DNA of 64,000 nucleotides, taken from the NCBI GenBank assembly GCA_944381615.1, contig CALWLT010000028.1:1-64000 (forward strand), read 5' to 3'. Below are positions 26,751-34,792 of this stretch, in pieces. The translations under genes and the position numbers were made by a program. Position 1 is the first letter of the stretch. Every line of letters starts with the position of its first letter. This DNA is from an uncultured Lachnospiraceae bacterium (lineage in GTDB: Bacteria; Bacillota; Clostridia; Lachnospirales; Lachnospiraceae). The notes below the pieces were generated by a model, which did no database searches, was not told the DNA's origin, and was given only the letters and a program-made list of their open reading frames with translations.

Positions 26751-27608
26751 CTAACGCTGAAAGACGTCCGTCTGCTCCAGGAAATGCTCCAGGCGCTCCA
26801 GGTTCTCCGACGCTTCATCCCCCAGCTGGCCGGCCAGGCCGGAGATCAGGGCCTCCGCGATGAACAGAAGCGGGAGAATGCCGCAGCCGCTGTTGACGGA
26901 GTTGGTGTCGATGATGATGTCGGCGTAGCGGGCGATGGGGTTCAGAGAAGTATTGGTAATCAGGATGATGGGAACCCCTCCGGCATGGCAGATGTTGCAG
27001 ACATCGACGGTTCGCTTGGTGCAGGGCCAGGCGGAAAATACGACCAGCACGTCCTCCGGCGTCAGGCGCGACGCCCGGTCCAGAAGAAAATCGGTCAGAT
27101 GGCTCAGCTGGCGGATCTTATAGCAGAAGCGGTCGATCATCGTTTCCATATAGATCGCCGCCGTCTTGGAGGAGCGCAGTCCCAGAAGGTTGATCGTCTT
27201 CGCCTGAATCATCTGCTGGATGGCAGCGGATACCTGCTGAATGTTTTTTGGAGTGATAAAATTCTCAATCGTCTGCGTGGTATTAATCCAGAGGGCATTT
27301 AAGTGATCCGTGCCGACCGGGTCCGCCGCCGTGCGGACGCCCTGTTTGATGCCGATGTAGGAAGAGGCGTTGCGCAGCAGGGAAATGTTCATCAGCTCCC
27401 TGCGGAACTCGCTGTAGCTGTCATAGCCGAGCTGCCGGACGAGGCGCATGACCGTCGTGGTGCCGACGCCGGAATCCTCGGCCAGCTGGGCGACCGTCAT
27501 GATGCTGGCGTTCACATAGTTGATCGCCAGATAATTGCAGAGCGCCCGCTGCTTTTTGGGCAGCACATCCTTTGCCTTGATAATCTTGTCGAGTATGTTC
27601 TCTTCCAT
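26751..27608 (-). CDS. MurR/RpiR-family transcriptional regulator
   Basis: 285 residues from the ATG at 27608 (MEENILDKIIKAKDVLPKKQ; the upstream extension is not conserved). The N-terminal helix-turn-helix (MTVAQLAEDSGVGTTTVMRLVRQLGYDSYSEFR) is followed by a SIS sugar-isomerase-type domain (about 120-260; INLLGLRSSKTAAIYM, VLVVFSAWPCTKRTVDVCN, IILITNTSLNPIAR). SIS domains bind phosphosugars or other small ligands. It is divergently transcribed from the alpha/beta hydrolase-nitrilase-BCCT genes and likely controls both sides. Confidence 0.85.
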   Translation of the reverse strand: MEENILDKIIKAKDVLPKKQRALCNYLAINYVNASIMTVAQLAEDSGVGTTTVMRLVRQLGYDSYSEFRRELMNISLLRNASSYIGIKQGVRTAADPVGTDHLNALWINTTQTIENFITPKNIQQVSAAIQQMIQAKTINLLGLRSSKTAAIYMETMIDRFCYKIRQLSHLTDFLLDRASRLTPEDVLVVFSAWPCTKRTVDVCNICHAGGVPIILITNTSLNPIARYADIIIDTNSVNSGCGILPLLFIAEALISGLAGQLGDEASENLERLEHFLEQTDVFQR

Positions 27609-27653
27609 CCCCGTGTTCCTCCCTGATGTTCTTTTGTATCCAAAAGCCACCTT

Positions 27654-27682
27654 ATTATATGTCGGAGCGGCCGGGCTGTCAA
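27654..27682 (-). promoter_or_regulatory. Consensus promoter of the RpiR regulator gene
   Basis: On the minus strand TTGACA (plus 27677-27682), 17-base spacer, TATAAT (plus 27654-27659), both perfect matches to the sigma-A consensus, about 45 bases upstream of the ATG at 27608. Confidence 0.85.
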
Positions 27683-27841
27683 TAATGCGACAAAAAGGAA
27701 CAAAAATGCCACATAGATTAATAAAGGTATTTTATCACAGATATAAAAGAAATAAAAGAGATCAGATAATAAAAAAGTACACAAAAAGAGATCGGAAAAA
27801 CTGTACAAAAGAGAGAAAACATTCTTTTTTAATAATTATGG

Positions 27842-27881
27842 TTGATTTTATTCTTTTTACGATCTATGATGAATTCATCAA
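27842..27881 (+). promoter_or_regulatory. Promoter and palindromic operator of the hydrolase/nitrilase/BCCT genes
   Basis: TTGATT (27842-27847), 17-base spacer, TATGAT (27865-27870). The perfect 14-base palindrome TGATGAATTCATCA (27868-27881) overlaps the -10 and the expected start site, a classical position for a repressor or a ligand-responsive regulator. The divergent RpiR protein is the obvious candidate; this is inference. Confidence 0.65.
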
Positions 27882-27917
27882 AAAACCGGCAGGTTTATAA
27901 AAAAGGAGACGATTGCC

Positions 27918-28844
27918 ATGAAAACAAGAGATATCGTATTCTACAGCGAAGGCGACAAGATGGTCGGCACCATGTATCTTCCGGACGACTATCAGGAAGG
28001 TCAGAAGCTTCCGTGCATCATTCCCAACTCCGGCTGGACGGGGCTGAATATGGTTTATCCGGCTCTGTTTTCCAGAGCCCTGGTCAAGAGAGGCTATGTC
28101 TGCATCGGTTTCGATTACCGCGGATTCAAGCCCAGCGAAGGCAGAGAGAAATACACGACACTGGAGAGAGAGGTAGAGGACATCTGCGCAGCGGTCAACT
28201 TTGCCAAGGCGCAGCCGGAGGTTGACGCGGATCACATCGGCCTGATCGGCTGGGGCGTCGGCGGCGCGGTCTGCGTAGAGGCGACGGCCAGAGAGAAGTC
28301 CGTTAAGGCGGTTGCTACCCTGAATTCCTTCGTAAACGGCGTTCGCTGGATGCGGATGGGCATGGGCAACGACAAGTACAACAAGATGCTGCGCGCTCTG
28401 GAGCAGGATAAGATCAAACGCGCGACGACCGGCGACCTGGTTCTGCGCCATCCCTATGAGTTCTATCCGAACATCGACGAGAGCGGCGATTTCTATGTAG
28501 ACCACACCTTAAAGGATCTGAACGGCGGCGTATCGGAGAAGGCCAACGAGAACAGCGGCGAGGAGTTCCCGACCCCGATGTCCAGCGTATACGCAGAGTC
28601 CTTCCTGCGCTTCAACATTGAAGATACGCTTCCGAAGATTGCTCCCAGAGCGGTCTTCATCGGCCACGGCAAATACAACGAGCTGCATGACCGCATCGAG
28701 GCGGATGAGGCATACCGCCTTGCCAACGAGCCGAAGGAGCTGTATTTTGTAGAGGGCAAGCACAACGAGTGGATGTTCGACGATGATCCCAAGTTTGAGG
28801 GCCTGGTAGAGGCGATGGTTGAATTCTTCCGGAAGTATCTGTAA
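27918..28844 (+). CDS. Alpha/beta-hydrolase-fold protein lacking the nucleophile serine
   Basis: 308 residues with the fold of dienelactone-hydrolase/acyl-peptidase-type proteins (oxyanion region IPNSGWTGLN, then CIGFDYRGFKPSEG). The nucleophile elbow, normally GxSxG, reads G111-W-G113-V-G115, so the serine is replaced by glycine; the expected catalytic histidine is present at His282 (EGKHNEWM). It may therefore be non-hydrolytic, use water differently, or bind a ligand. RBS AAGGAG precedes ATG 27918. It is followed by a terminator at 28902-28941, so the nitrilase and transporter downstream may depend on read-through or their own promoter. Confidence 0.75.
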   Translation: MKTRDIVFYSEGDKMVGTMYLPDDYQEGQKLPCIIPNSGWTGLNMVYPALFSRALVKRGYVCIGFDYRGFKPSEGREKYTTLEREVEDICAAVNFAKAQPEVDADHIGLIGWGVGGAVCVEATAREKSVKAVATLNSFVNGVRWMRMGMGNDKYNKMLRALEQDKIKRATTGDLVLRHPYEFYPNIDESGDFYVDHTLKDLNGGVSEKANENSGEEFPTPMSSVYAESFLRFNIEDTLPKIAPRAVFIGHGKYNELHDRIEADEAYRLANEPKELYFVEGKHNEWMFDDDPKFEGLVEAMVEFFRKYL

Positions 28845-28901
28845 TCCGGGGGCAGAGAGGACGTCTTTTCCGCAAAAAAGAAGATGAAATCTGACCGAAG
28901 G

Positions 28902-28941
28902 CGGCCCCGGAAAGCAGAAAACCGATTCCGGGGCCGTTTTT
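28902..28941 (+). terminator. Terminator after the alpha/beta hydrolase gene
   Basis: CGGCCCCGGAA and TTCCGGGGCCG form an 11-base-pair stem followed by TTTTT, 58 bases past the stop codon. A weak TTGACA at 29000-29006 downstream could start a separate transcript for the nitrilase-BCCT pair. Confidence 0.85.
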
Positions 28942-29055
28942 CAGAAAGAGGAAAGCCCGAGCTGCGTAAGAGGCCGGGAAGATTCGGACGGGAAGAGGCG
29001 TTGACAGACCTGACGAACAGACGAGCGTTTATCGGGGAAGGATAGGGGGAAGAAC

Positions 29056-29898
29056 ATGAACCGATACAAGATTGCACTGGTCCAGATGGACTGCTATTAT
29101 GGGGAGCCGGAAAAGAACGTAGAGAAGGCTTCCGCCAGCGTCCGCGAAGCGGCGGCAAACGGCGCGTCCCTGATTTGCCTCCCGGAGGCATTTAACACGG
29201 GATACCTTGCCGGAAAAATCCTCGACATGAAGAATTATGCCGAGAAGCTGGACGGAAAGACCACGACGGCGATGTGCGCGCTGGCAAAGGAGCTGGGCGT
29301 GTATCTGCTGGCGCCGATTCTTCTTCTGGCTGACAATGGGGAAGTAGAAAATACGGCTGTCCTGATTGGGAAGGACGGCGCGGTAATCGGGACGTATTCC
29401 AAGACGCATCCGGTCGGCGACGAGCGGAAGTATTTCCAGAGAGGAACGAAATATCCGGTCTGGGATACGGAGCTGGGAAAAATCGGCGTGGTCATCTGCT
29501 ACGACGCCTGCTTCCCGGAGACGACCCGTATGCTGGCGCTGCAGGGCGCGGATCTGATTCTGGTTCCGGCCGCCTGGAGAGCGAGCGCTTATTTCAAGGA
29601 GTGGTGGGATCTGAATATCGCCTGCCGCGCGCTGGATAATCTGACCTGGGTAGCGGCAGTCAACCGCTGCGGTGTCTGCGGAGACGAGATCTTCGCCGGC
29701 AAGACGCAGGTAGTCGGCCCGGTCGGAAATGTGCTGTGCGAGATGGGCGTCGAGGAAGAGGGAATCCTTTACGAAGAAATCGACCTCTCCATCCTGCCGA
29801 AGGAGAGAGAGTTTAATACAGTTATGATCGATCGTCATCCCGAGGATTACGGGATGATTCTGGAAAATTACAGAACGTTATCAGAAAAGGGGGAATAG
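29056..29898 (+). CDS. Nitrilase-superfamily amidase
   Basis: 280-residue carbon-nitrogen hydrolase. The catalytic triad is visible as Glu44 (CLPEAFNTGY), Lys116 (TYSKTHPVGDE) and Cys148 (VVICYDACFPE). The family hydrolyses amides, carbamoyl compounds or nitriles in the cytoplasm. ATG 29056 has GGGGAAG upstream. The BCCT transporter gene starts 4 bases after its stop, so import and hydrolysis of one compound is likely. A second amidase of the same superfamily is encoded at 39902-40714 beside another transporter. Confidence 0.88.
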   Translation: MNRYKIALVQMDCYYGEPEKNVEKASASVREAAANGASLICLPEAFNTGYLAGKILDMKNYAEKLDGKTTTAMCALAKELGVYLLAPILLLADNGEVENTAVLIGKDGAVIGTYSKTHPVGDERKYFQRGTKYPVWDTELGKIGVVICYDACFPETTRMLALQGADLILVPAAWRASAYFKEWWDLNIACRALDNLTWVAAVNRCGVCGDEIFAGKTQVVGPVGNVLCEMGVEEEGILYEEIDLSILPKEREFNTVMIDRHPEDYGMILENYRTLSEKGE

Positions 29899-29902
29899 GG
29901 GT

Positions 29903-31483
29903 ATGGATAAGAAAAATGCCATGAAGCTGAGAAAACTTACGTTTTTCCCGCCGTGTATCATCCTGCTGGGCCTGTGCGCGCTGAGCGCGGTCAGTCAGGA
30001 CGGATTCCTGGCACTGGTTAATACCATCAACAACTGGATCATTGCCAACCTCGGCTGGGCCGCCAGTATCCTGGCGCTGGTTATTACCGTAACCGCCGTG
30101 GTCTGCATGTTTACCAAGTTCGGCGACGTCCGCATCGGCGGCGAGAACGCCAAACCGGAGCTTTCCAATTTTGCCTGGTTTACGATCGCGCTGACGACGA
30201 CCATGGCGGCCGGCGTCCTTTTCTGGGGACCGGCGGAGCCGATTGCGCACTACAGCGCGCCGCCGACCGAGATCTACGGCGTGGAGGCGATGACGACGGA
30301 CGCGGTTCGTTTCTCCATGGAGACGATGTTCCTGCACTGGACGATTGTGCCGTACGCAATCTACACCGTACCGGCCGTCGTATTCGGTTTCATGTATTAT
30401 AACGCAAAGAAACCGTTCTCGATCGCCAGCGAGATGGCTCCCCTTCTGGGAAGACGCGCGTATAAGAGGAAAACGATGCAGATCATCGACGCCATTACCC
30501 TGTTTTCCATCGGCGCCGGTATGGCCGGATCCGTTGCCCAGGGCTTCATGAATATTTCGGGCGGCGTCGCCAAGATCACGGGACTTCCCAGCAACGCGCA
30601 GATGTGGCTGATCGTGGCCATTATTACCGGCGCGGCGGTTATCTTTACCTCCATTTCCGGTATTCAGAAGGCCATGACCAAGGTTTCCAATATCAACGTA
30701 TACGGCTATATCGTATTCCTGGTGTTCCTGCTTGTGTTCTCCAACGCCCCGTATCTTCTGAACCTGGCGACGGAGGCCTTCGGCGGATTCGTCGGCACCT
30801 TCTTCGAGCGGATTCTTACCACCGGAGCTTCGGCGGAGAGCCAGTGGCCGCAGTGGTGGACCACCTTCTACTGGTTCAGCTGGATGGCGTGGGCTCCGAC
30901 CTCCGGCGCTTTTATGGGCCGGATCGCATACGGCCGCAAGGTAAAACATGTGCTTGGCCTGTATCTGGTTCTCTGCGCGGCAGTTTCCATGCTGTGGATG
31001 ACGCTGGTATCCGGTACGGCTCTGTGGACGCAGGTGTCCGGCGCGGCTGACCTGGTTGCTTCCTACAACCGCGGTACCGAGAACGTGCCGTATGACATGC
31101 TGGGTGTAATGCCGTTCAGCACGCCGGTTATCATCCTGTTCGTCATCCTGATTTTCCTGTCTCTGGTTACCGCCTGCAACGGCAACGCGATTGCCATGGC
31201 CGGTATTTCCACGCAGGGTATCAGCCCGGACAGCCCGGACGCTCCCATGTGGCTGAAGTTCCTCTGGGGCGCGATCGCCATGGCTCTCGGCTACGTGATG
31301 ATCGCCCTGATTGGCGTAGACGGCGTTAAGATTATCGCCAACTTCGGAGGCATGTTCGCCGCCCTGATTATGATAGGCGCGGTCGGCAGTCTGATCAAGC
31401 TGATGTTGAATTACAAGAAGTACGACATGACGATACCGGGCGCGGTCGATACCGTATTTGATAAGGTAGAAGACGCGGACTAA
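29903..31483 (+). CDS. BCCT-family betaine/carnitine/choline-type transporter
   Basis: 526 residues with about 12 hydrophobic helices. The family signature in helix 8 is recognisable: QWPQWWTTFYWFSWMAWAP then FMGRIAYGR. BCCT proteins import betaine, choline, carnitine or related zwitterions, mostly with sodium or by exchange. The typical first-helix region and GPAEPIAHY are present. Substrate inferred only from family; the linked amidase suggests an amide or betaine derivative. A strong GC-rich hairpin without T-run lies downstream (31566-31606). Confidence 0.9.
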   Translation: MDKKNAMKLRKLTFFPPCIILLGLCALSAVSQDGFLALVNTINNWIIANLGWAASILALVITVTAVVCMFTKFGDVRIGGENAKPELSNFAWFTIALTTTMAAGVLFWGPAEPIAHYSAPPTEIYGVEAMTTDAVRFSMETMFLHWTIVPYAIYTVPAVVFGFMYYNAKKPFSIASEMAPLLGRRAYKRKTMQIIDAITLFSIGAGMAGSVAQGFMNISGGVAKITGLPSNAQMWLIVAIITGAAVIFTSISGIQKAMTKVSNINVYGYIVFLVFLLVFSNAPYLLNLATEAFGGFVGTFFERILTTGASAESQWPQWWTTFYWFSWMAWAPTSGAFMGRIAYGRKVKHVLGLYLVLCAAVSMLWMTLVSGTALWTQVSGAADLVASYNRGTENVPYDMLGVMPFSTPVIILFVILIFLSLVTACNGNAIAMAGISTQGISPDSPDAPMWLKFLWGAIAMALGYVMIALIGVDGVKIIANFGGMFAALIMIGAVGSLIKLMLNYKKYDMTIPGAVDTVFDKVEDAD

Positions 31484-31588
31484 GGAAAAGCGGCTTTGCA
31501 GTCTGCAAAGAAGAACGCAGGTCTGAAGAACGGAAAAACAGAGATTGCTTAGAAGCATAGATGACAGACGCCGCCGGCGGGATTCCCT

Positions 31589-31685
31589 CTCCCGCCGGCG
31601 GCATCTGTGTATACTGGGCTTCCGCTCCCGGCGGCGTCTGTGTATGCCGGGCTTTTGCTCCCGGCGGCGTTTTGCGCGCGCCGGG
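31589..31685. repeat. 33/36-bp tandem repeats downstream of the BCCT gene
   Basis: Three head-to-tail copies of CTCCCGGCGGCGTCTGTGT...GGGCTTTTG: 31589-31624 (36 bases, slightly diverged), 31625-31657 (33) and 31658-31685 (partial). The left end overlaps a perfect GC-rich stem (CGCCGCCGGCGGG/CCCGCCGGCGGC, about 31569-31602). The array lies between the convergent ends of the BCCT and ABC-class ATPase genes. Confidence 0.8.
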
Positions 31686-31695
31686 AAAAGTCTTT

Positions 31696-33639
31696 CTATC
31701 CCCGGAACCGGTTCAGGCAGGCAAAGATTTCCTGCCGGCGCGGCAGGGCCAGGCCCATGGCGCAGTAGGAAGAATCGCTGAACGCGCCCAGCCCCTTCTG
31801 TGCGTACTGCGCTTCCAGAAAATCCACGATCTCGCAGACGCTCATCCGATCTAAGAGGTTCTTTTCCAGGCAGAGGCGGATCATCTGGGCCAGGGCGGCC
31901 GTCTGCTCGCTGTCCGCCAGCTGTTCGACGAAACGCAGATCCACCGGCTCTTTCGCGACCTGGAAGGCGTAGCGCCCCTGTACGCGGACCTTGATGCGAT
32001 CGCCGCGGCCGGACTGCGCAGAACGGCCGGTGCGGGAATCCGCTCCGCGGCCGTCCCGTCCGCTATGCCGCGATTCGCTTTCGCCGTTTCCGCTGCGGCC
32101 GCCGCGCTCCCGTCCGCCGGTGCGTTCGTATCTTCCCCGCCCGGCTGTCTCTGCCAGTGTGCGGGCCGGCGCGCCGCCCTGGGCGGCGGCATTGCCTTCG
32201 CCGTCCGCGTCCGAATCCGTTTCTTCGCCGGAGGTCAGCGCCAGCACGCCGACGGCGCGGCCGGTACCGGCGGAGGACATTTTGCGGCCGGAGGCCGGGA
32301 GCCGGAATCCGGGCGCGGTAATCTGCGGCCTGCTTTTTTCGGCCTGGCAGGCGGCGCGCACGGCTTCGGTAATATCAAAAGGCCGGTAGGAGTCCATCTG
32401 AATGACGGTGTCGGCAATGAAAAAGTAGGCGCCGGAGCTTCCTGCCACGAGCACGGTGGAAATCCCGGCCTGCTCGTAGAGATCGCGGGCCCGCTCGAGG
32501 AAAGGCGTGATGGGCTCCTTGTCGCGGCTGACGATGCGCTGCATCAGGTCGTCGCGCAGCATGAAATTGGTGGCGGAGGTATCCTCGTCGATGAGGAAGG
32601 CGCGGGCGCCTGCCTCGATGCTCTCGACGACGGCCGCCGCCTGCGAGGTGCTGCCGCTGGCGTCCGCCGTGGAGAACGACGCCGTGTCCTTTTTGTTGGG
32701 CAGATCGCGGATAAACAGGGAGATGTCGACGCAGTTGACGCTGCGTCCGTCCTCGGCCCGCAGCTTGACGGCCGTCTCGTCCGTGATGACGTACTCCCGC
32801 CCGTCTCCCGCGATGTGGTTGTACACGCCGGATTCCAGCGCCTTTAAGAGCGTGGACTTGCCGTGATAGCCGCCGCCCACGATCAGCGTAATGCCGCGGC
32901 GGATGGCCAGGCCGGTTAAGGGGCCGCGGTGAGGCAGGTTCAGGGTAATCCGCAGGGATTCAGGAGAGACAAACGGCGTGCTGCCCTTCATGGGACGGTC
33001 GGAAACGCCCGTCTCCCGGGGAAGGATCGATCCGTCGGCGGCGAAGGAAACCAGATCAAGGCGCTTTAATTCGCTGCGGATAAAGGCCTGATCCTCCGCG
33101 AGCCAGATGCGCGCCTCCACTTCCTTCGGGCTGCGGTTTTTATAGAGGAACACGTTTCGCACGCAGCCGGGCAGGTAATCGAAGAGAAGGCGGATCAGAT
33201 CCCCGGAATTCACGGTGCGCCCGAAAGCGGGAAAGCCGATCTCGAAGCGGGCGGTTATGCCGTCTTTTCCAATCTCACAGGCCGTGCGCGGCAGGATCTC
33301 CTGCCCGGGGCGGCTGGTGGCAATCCGGCCGCTTTTTCCCGAGCCCTTCGCCCGGAAGGGGATGCGGGCCAGCTCGCTGAAAAAGCAGCGCAGCAGGTAA
33401 TCCTCCAGCGCCGTTTTTTTCCACGGCAGATCATAATACGAGGCCGGAAAGCCGGCGGTTTTGTGGCTGATAAAAACGCTTACTTTCGAGGGGGAGGCGA
33501 ACGGATCGCCCTGGACATGGTCGATGGAAAGCGTGTAGTCTCTGAAATCATAGACGCCTCTGGCGTCCTTGTATGCGGGATAGCTTCTGTGATCGATGGA
33601 TTCCAGAAGCCGTCTTAACTCGGGTGCCTGTTTTATCAT
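31696..33639 (-). CDS. ABC-class ATPase domain protein
   Basis: 647 residues from the ATG at 33639 (AGGAGG upstream; the longer frame back to 33738 crosses the promoter). It matches the family annotated as predicted ATPase of the ABC class: Walker A ITLIVGGGYHGKSTLLKAL near residue 265, Walker B-like ARAFLIDEDTSATNFM, and a switch region with TVLVAGSSGAYFF. It has no membrane segment and no paired permease, so it is probably not a transporter; a nucleic-acid or chaperone-like role has been guessed for relatives. The C-terminal 200 residues include a long Arg/Gly/Glu/Ser-rich segment (about 490-560) of low complexity before a final conserved helical domain. Confidence 0.85.
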   Translation of the reverse strand: MIKQAPELRRLLESIDHRSYPAYKDARGVYDFRDYTLSIDHVQGDPFASPSKVSVFISHKTAGFPASYYDLPWKKTALEDYLLRCFFSELARIPFRAKGSGKSGRIATSRPGQEILPRTACEIGKDGITARFEIGFPAFGRTVNSGDLIRLLFDYLPGCVRNVFLYKNRSPKEVEARIWLAEDQAFIRSELKRLDLVSFAADGSILPRETGVSDRPMKGSTPFVSPESLRITLNLPHRGPLTGLAIRRGITLIVGGGYHGKSTLLKALESGVYNHIAGDGREYVITDETAVKLRAEDGRSVNCVDISLFIRDLPNKKDTASFSTADASGSTSQAAAVVESIEAGARAFLIDEDTSATNFMLRDDLMQRIVSRDKEPITPFLERARDLYEQAGISTVLVAGSSGAYFFIADTVIQMDSYRPFDITEAVRAACQAEKSRPQITAPGFRLPASGRKMSSAGTGRAVGVLALTSGEETDSDADGEGNAAAQGGAPARTLAETAGRGRYERTGGRERGGRSGNGESESRHSGRDGRGADSRTGRSAQSGRGDRIKVRVQGRYAFQVAKEPVDLRFVEQLADSEQTAALAQMIRLCLEKNLLDRMSVCEIVDFLEAQYAQKGLGAFSDSSYCAMGLALPRRQEIFACLNRFRG

Positions 33640-33709
33640 GGATTGCGTACCTCCTGAATCGTAAATCGCGAAAGCGGCCGGGCAGGAGCGCCCGCGCCGC
33701 CGCAACCCT

Positions 33710-33738
33710 ATTGTAACGGTTTGCGCAGAGAAGATCAA
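33710..33738 (-). promoter_or_regulatory. Promoter of the ABC-class ATPase gene
   Basis: On the minus strand TTGATC (plus 33733-33738), 17-base spacer, TACAAT (plus 33710-33715), 70 bases upstream of the ATG at 33639. Confidence 0.65.
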
Positions 33739-33764
33739 GCCGCGCTGCCGTTTGGGAGGTGGGG

Positions 33765-33879
33765 GAAAGAAAGCTGTGCGGAGGTTTACCGGAGGGCGAA
33801 AGAAAGTTGTGAGGAGGTTTACCGGCGGGCGAAAGAAAGCTGCGGGGAGTTTCGCTGGCGGGCGAAAGAAAGCTGTGCT
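33765..33879. repeat. 33-bp tandem repeats upstream of the MBL-fold gene
   Basis: Units at 33765-33797, 33798-33830, 33831-33863 and a partial 33864-33879. Each begins GAAAGAAAGCTGTG and ends CCGGCGGGC. In one frame they read as 11-residue repeats (RAKESCEEVYR), but the frame opens with TTG, has no good ribosome site and runs into the MBL gene, so I treat it as a DNA repeat rather than a gene. A -10-like TATGAT at 33879 lies at its right edge. Confidence 0.85.
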
Positions 33880-33907
33880 ATGATGGAAGGCAGAGAGGAG
33901 GAGACAG

Positions 33908-34792
33908 ATGTACGAGTTAATACAGGTATCGGAACACGATTTTTATATTGACTGCCCGGCAAAGATCGGGCTGATTCGGACCGGCGATCGGGAGGTTGTG
34001 CTGATCGACAGCGGCAATGACAAGGACGCCGGCAAGAAGGTATACCGGATTCTGGAAGCGCAGGGCTGGGAGCTTAAGGCGATTTATAATACGCATTCCC
34101 ACGCGGATCACATCGGCGGCAATCGTTTTTTGCAGGAAAAAACCGGCTGCAGCATTTATGCAAGGGGGATGGAGTGTGTGTATTCCAACACGCCGTTTCT
34201 GGAGCCGATCGGGCTTTACGGCGGACTCCCCATGAAGGAACTGCAGAATAAATTTCTCATGGCGCAGCAAAGCCGCGTACTCCCGCTGACGCCCGATGTG
34301 CTGCCGGAGGGGGTAACGCTTCTGGAGCTTCCGGGCCACAGCTTTGAAATGGTCGGTTTTCTGACCGGGGATCGGACGGCGTATATCGCCGACTGCGTGT
34401 CCTCAGAAGAAACGCTTGCCAAATATGGAATCGGCTATCTGTGGGACGCCGGGGCGGCGTTAAAGACGCTGGAGGCGGTCCAGGCCGTGGACGCCGCGCA
34501 TTTCGTGCCCTCTCACGCGCCTGTTTCCGGAGAGATTGAAACCCTTGCGCGGCGCAACGTCCGGGCCATCACGGAGGTAAAAGACAAGATCCTGGCGCTG
34601 TGCGGTGAACCGGTTTCCTTCGAGGCGATTTTGCAGGCCGTTTTTGACGCGTACGGCCTGCAGATGACGGCGCAGCAGTATGCGCTGATTGGAAGCACGC
34701 TGCGCTCGTATCTGACCTGGCTGTACGGGGAAGCGCTTCTTACCTATTCATTTGAAGAAAACCGGATGCTCTGGGTAAGAACCGGCTCATAA
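33908..34792 (+). CDS. MBL-fold metallo-hydrolase
   Basis: 294 residues with the metal motif TIYNTHSHADHIGG region (HxHxDH near residue 62), later ligands in LPGHSFEMVGF, YIADCVSSEE and a histidine in VPSHAPVSG. It belongs to the glyoxalase II-like branch of the metallo-beta-lactamase fold; the substrate is unknown. AGGAGG precedes ATG 33908. Its last 6 bases overlap the convergent trpA remnant. A C-terminal helical extension of about 80 residues follows the core and may be a small winged-helix-like module. Confidence 0.82.
   Translation: MYELIQVSEHDFYIDCPAKIGLIRTGDREVVLIDSGNDKDAGKKVYRILEAQGWELKAIYNTHSHADHIGGNRFLQEKTGCSIYARGMECVYSNTPFLEPIGLYGGLPMKELQNKFLMAQQSRVLPLTPDVLPEGVTLLELPGHSFEMVGFLTGDRTAYIADCVSSEETLAKYGIGYLWDAGAALKTLEAVQAVDAAHFVPSHAPVSGEIETLARRNVRAITEVKDKILALCGEPVSFEAILQAVFDAYGLQMTAQQYALIGSTLRSYLTWLYGEALLTYSFEENRMLWVRTGS

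Larger units (their letters stand above)
27609..27917. other. Divergent AT-rich regulatory region between RpiR and hydrolase genes
   Basis: About 300 bases without a gene, unusually AT-rich against the GC-rich genome. It contains one promoter in each direction and a palindrome (annotated separately). The middle is A/T-run rich and may be curved DNA. No structured RNA was recognised. Confidence 0.6.

Noticed and set aside
29822..31558. Long open frame on the minus strand opposite the BCCT gene
   Set aside because: It is an artefact of the codon use of the real gene; it has no homology-like features, no ribosome site, and spans the hydrolase stop and non-coding DNA.
33721..33951. 76-codon frame with RAKESCEEVYR-type repeats
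   Set aside because: The peptide repeat comes from the 33-bp DNA repeat, the start is TTG with no ribosome site, and it overlaps the MBL gene start.
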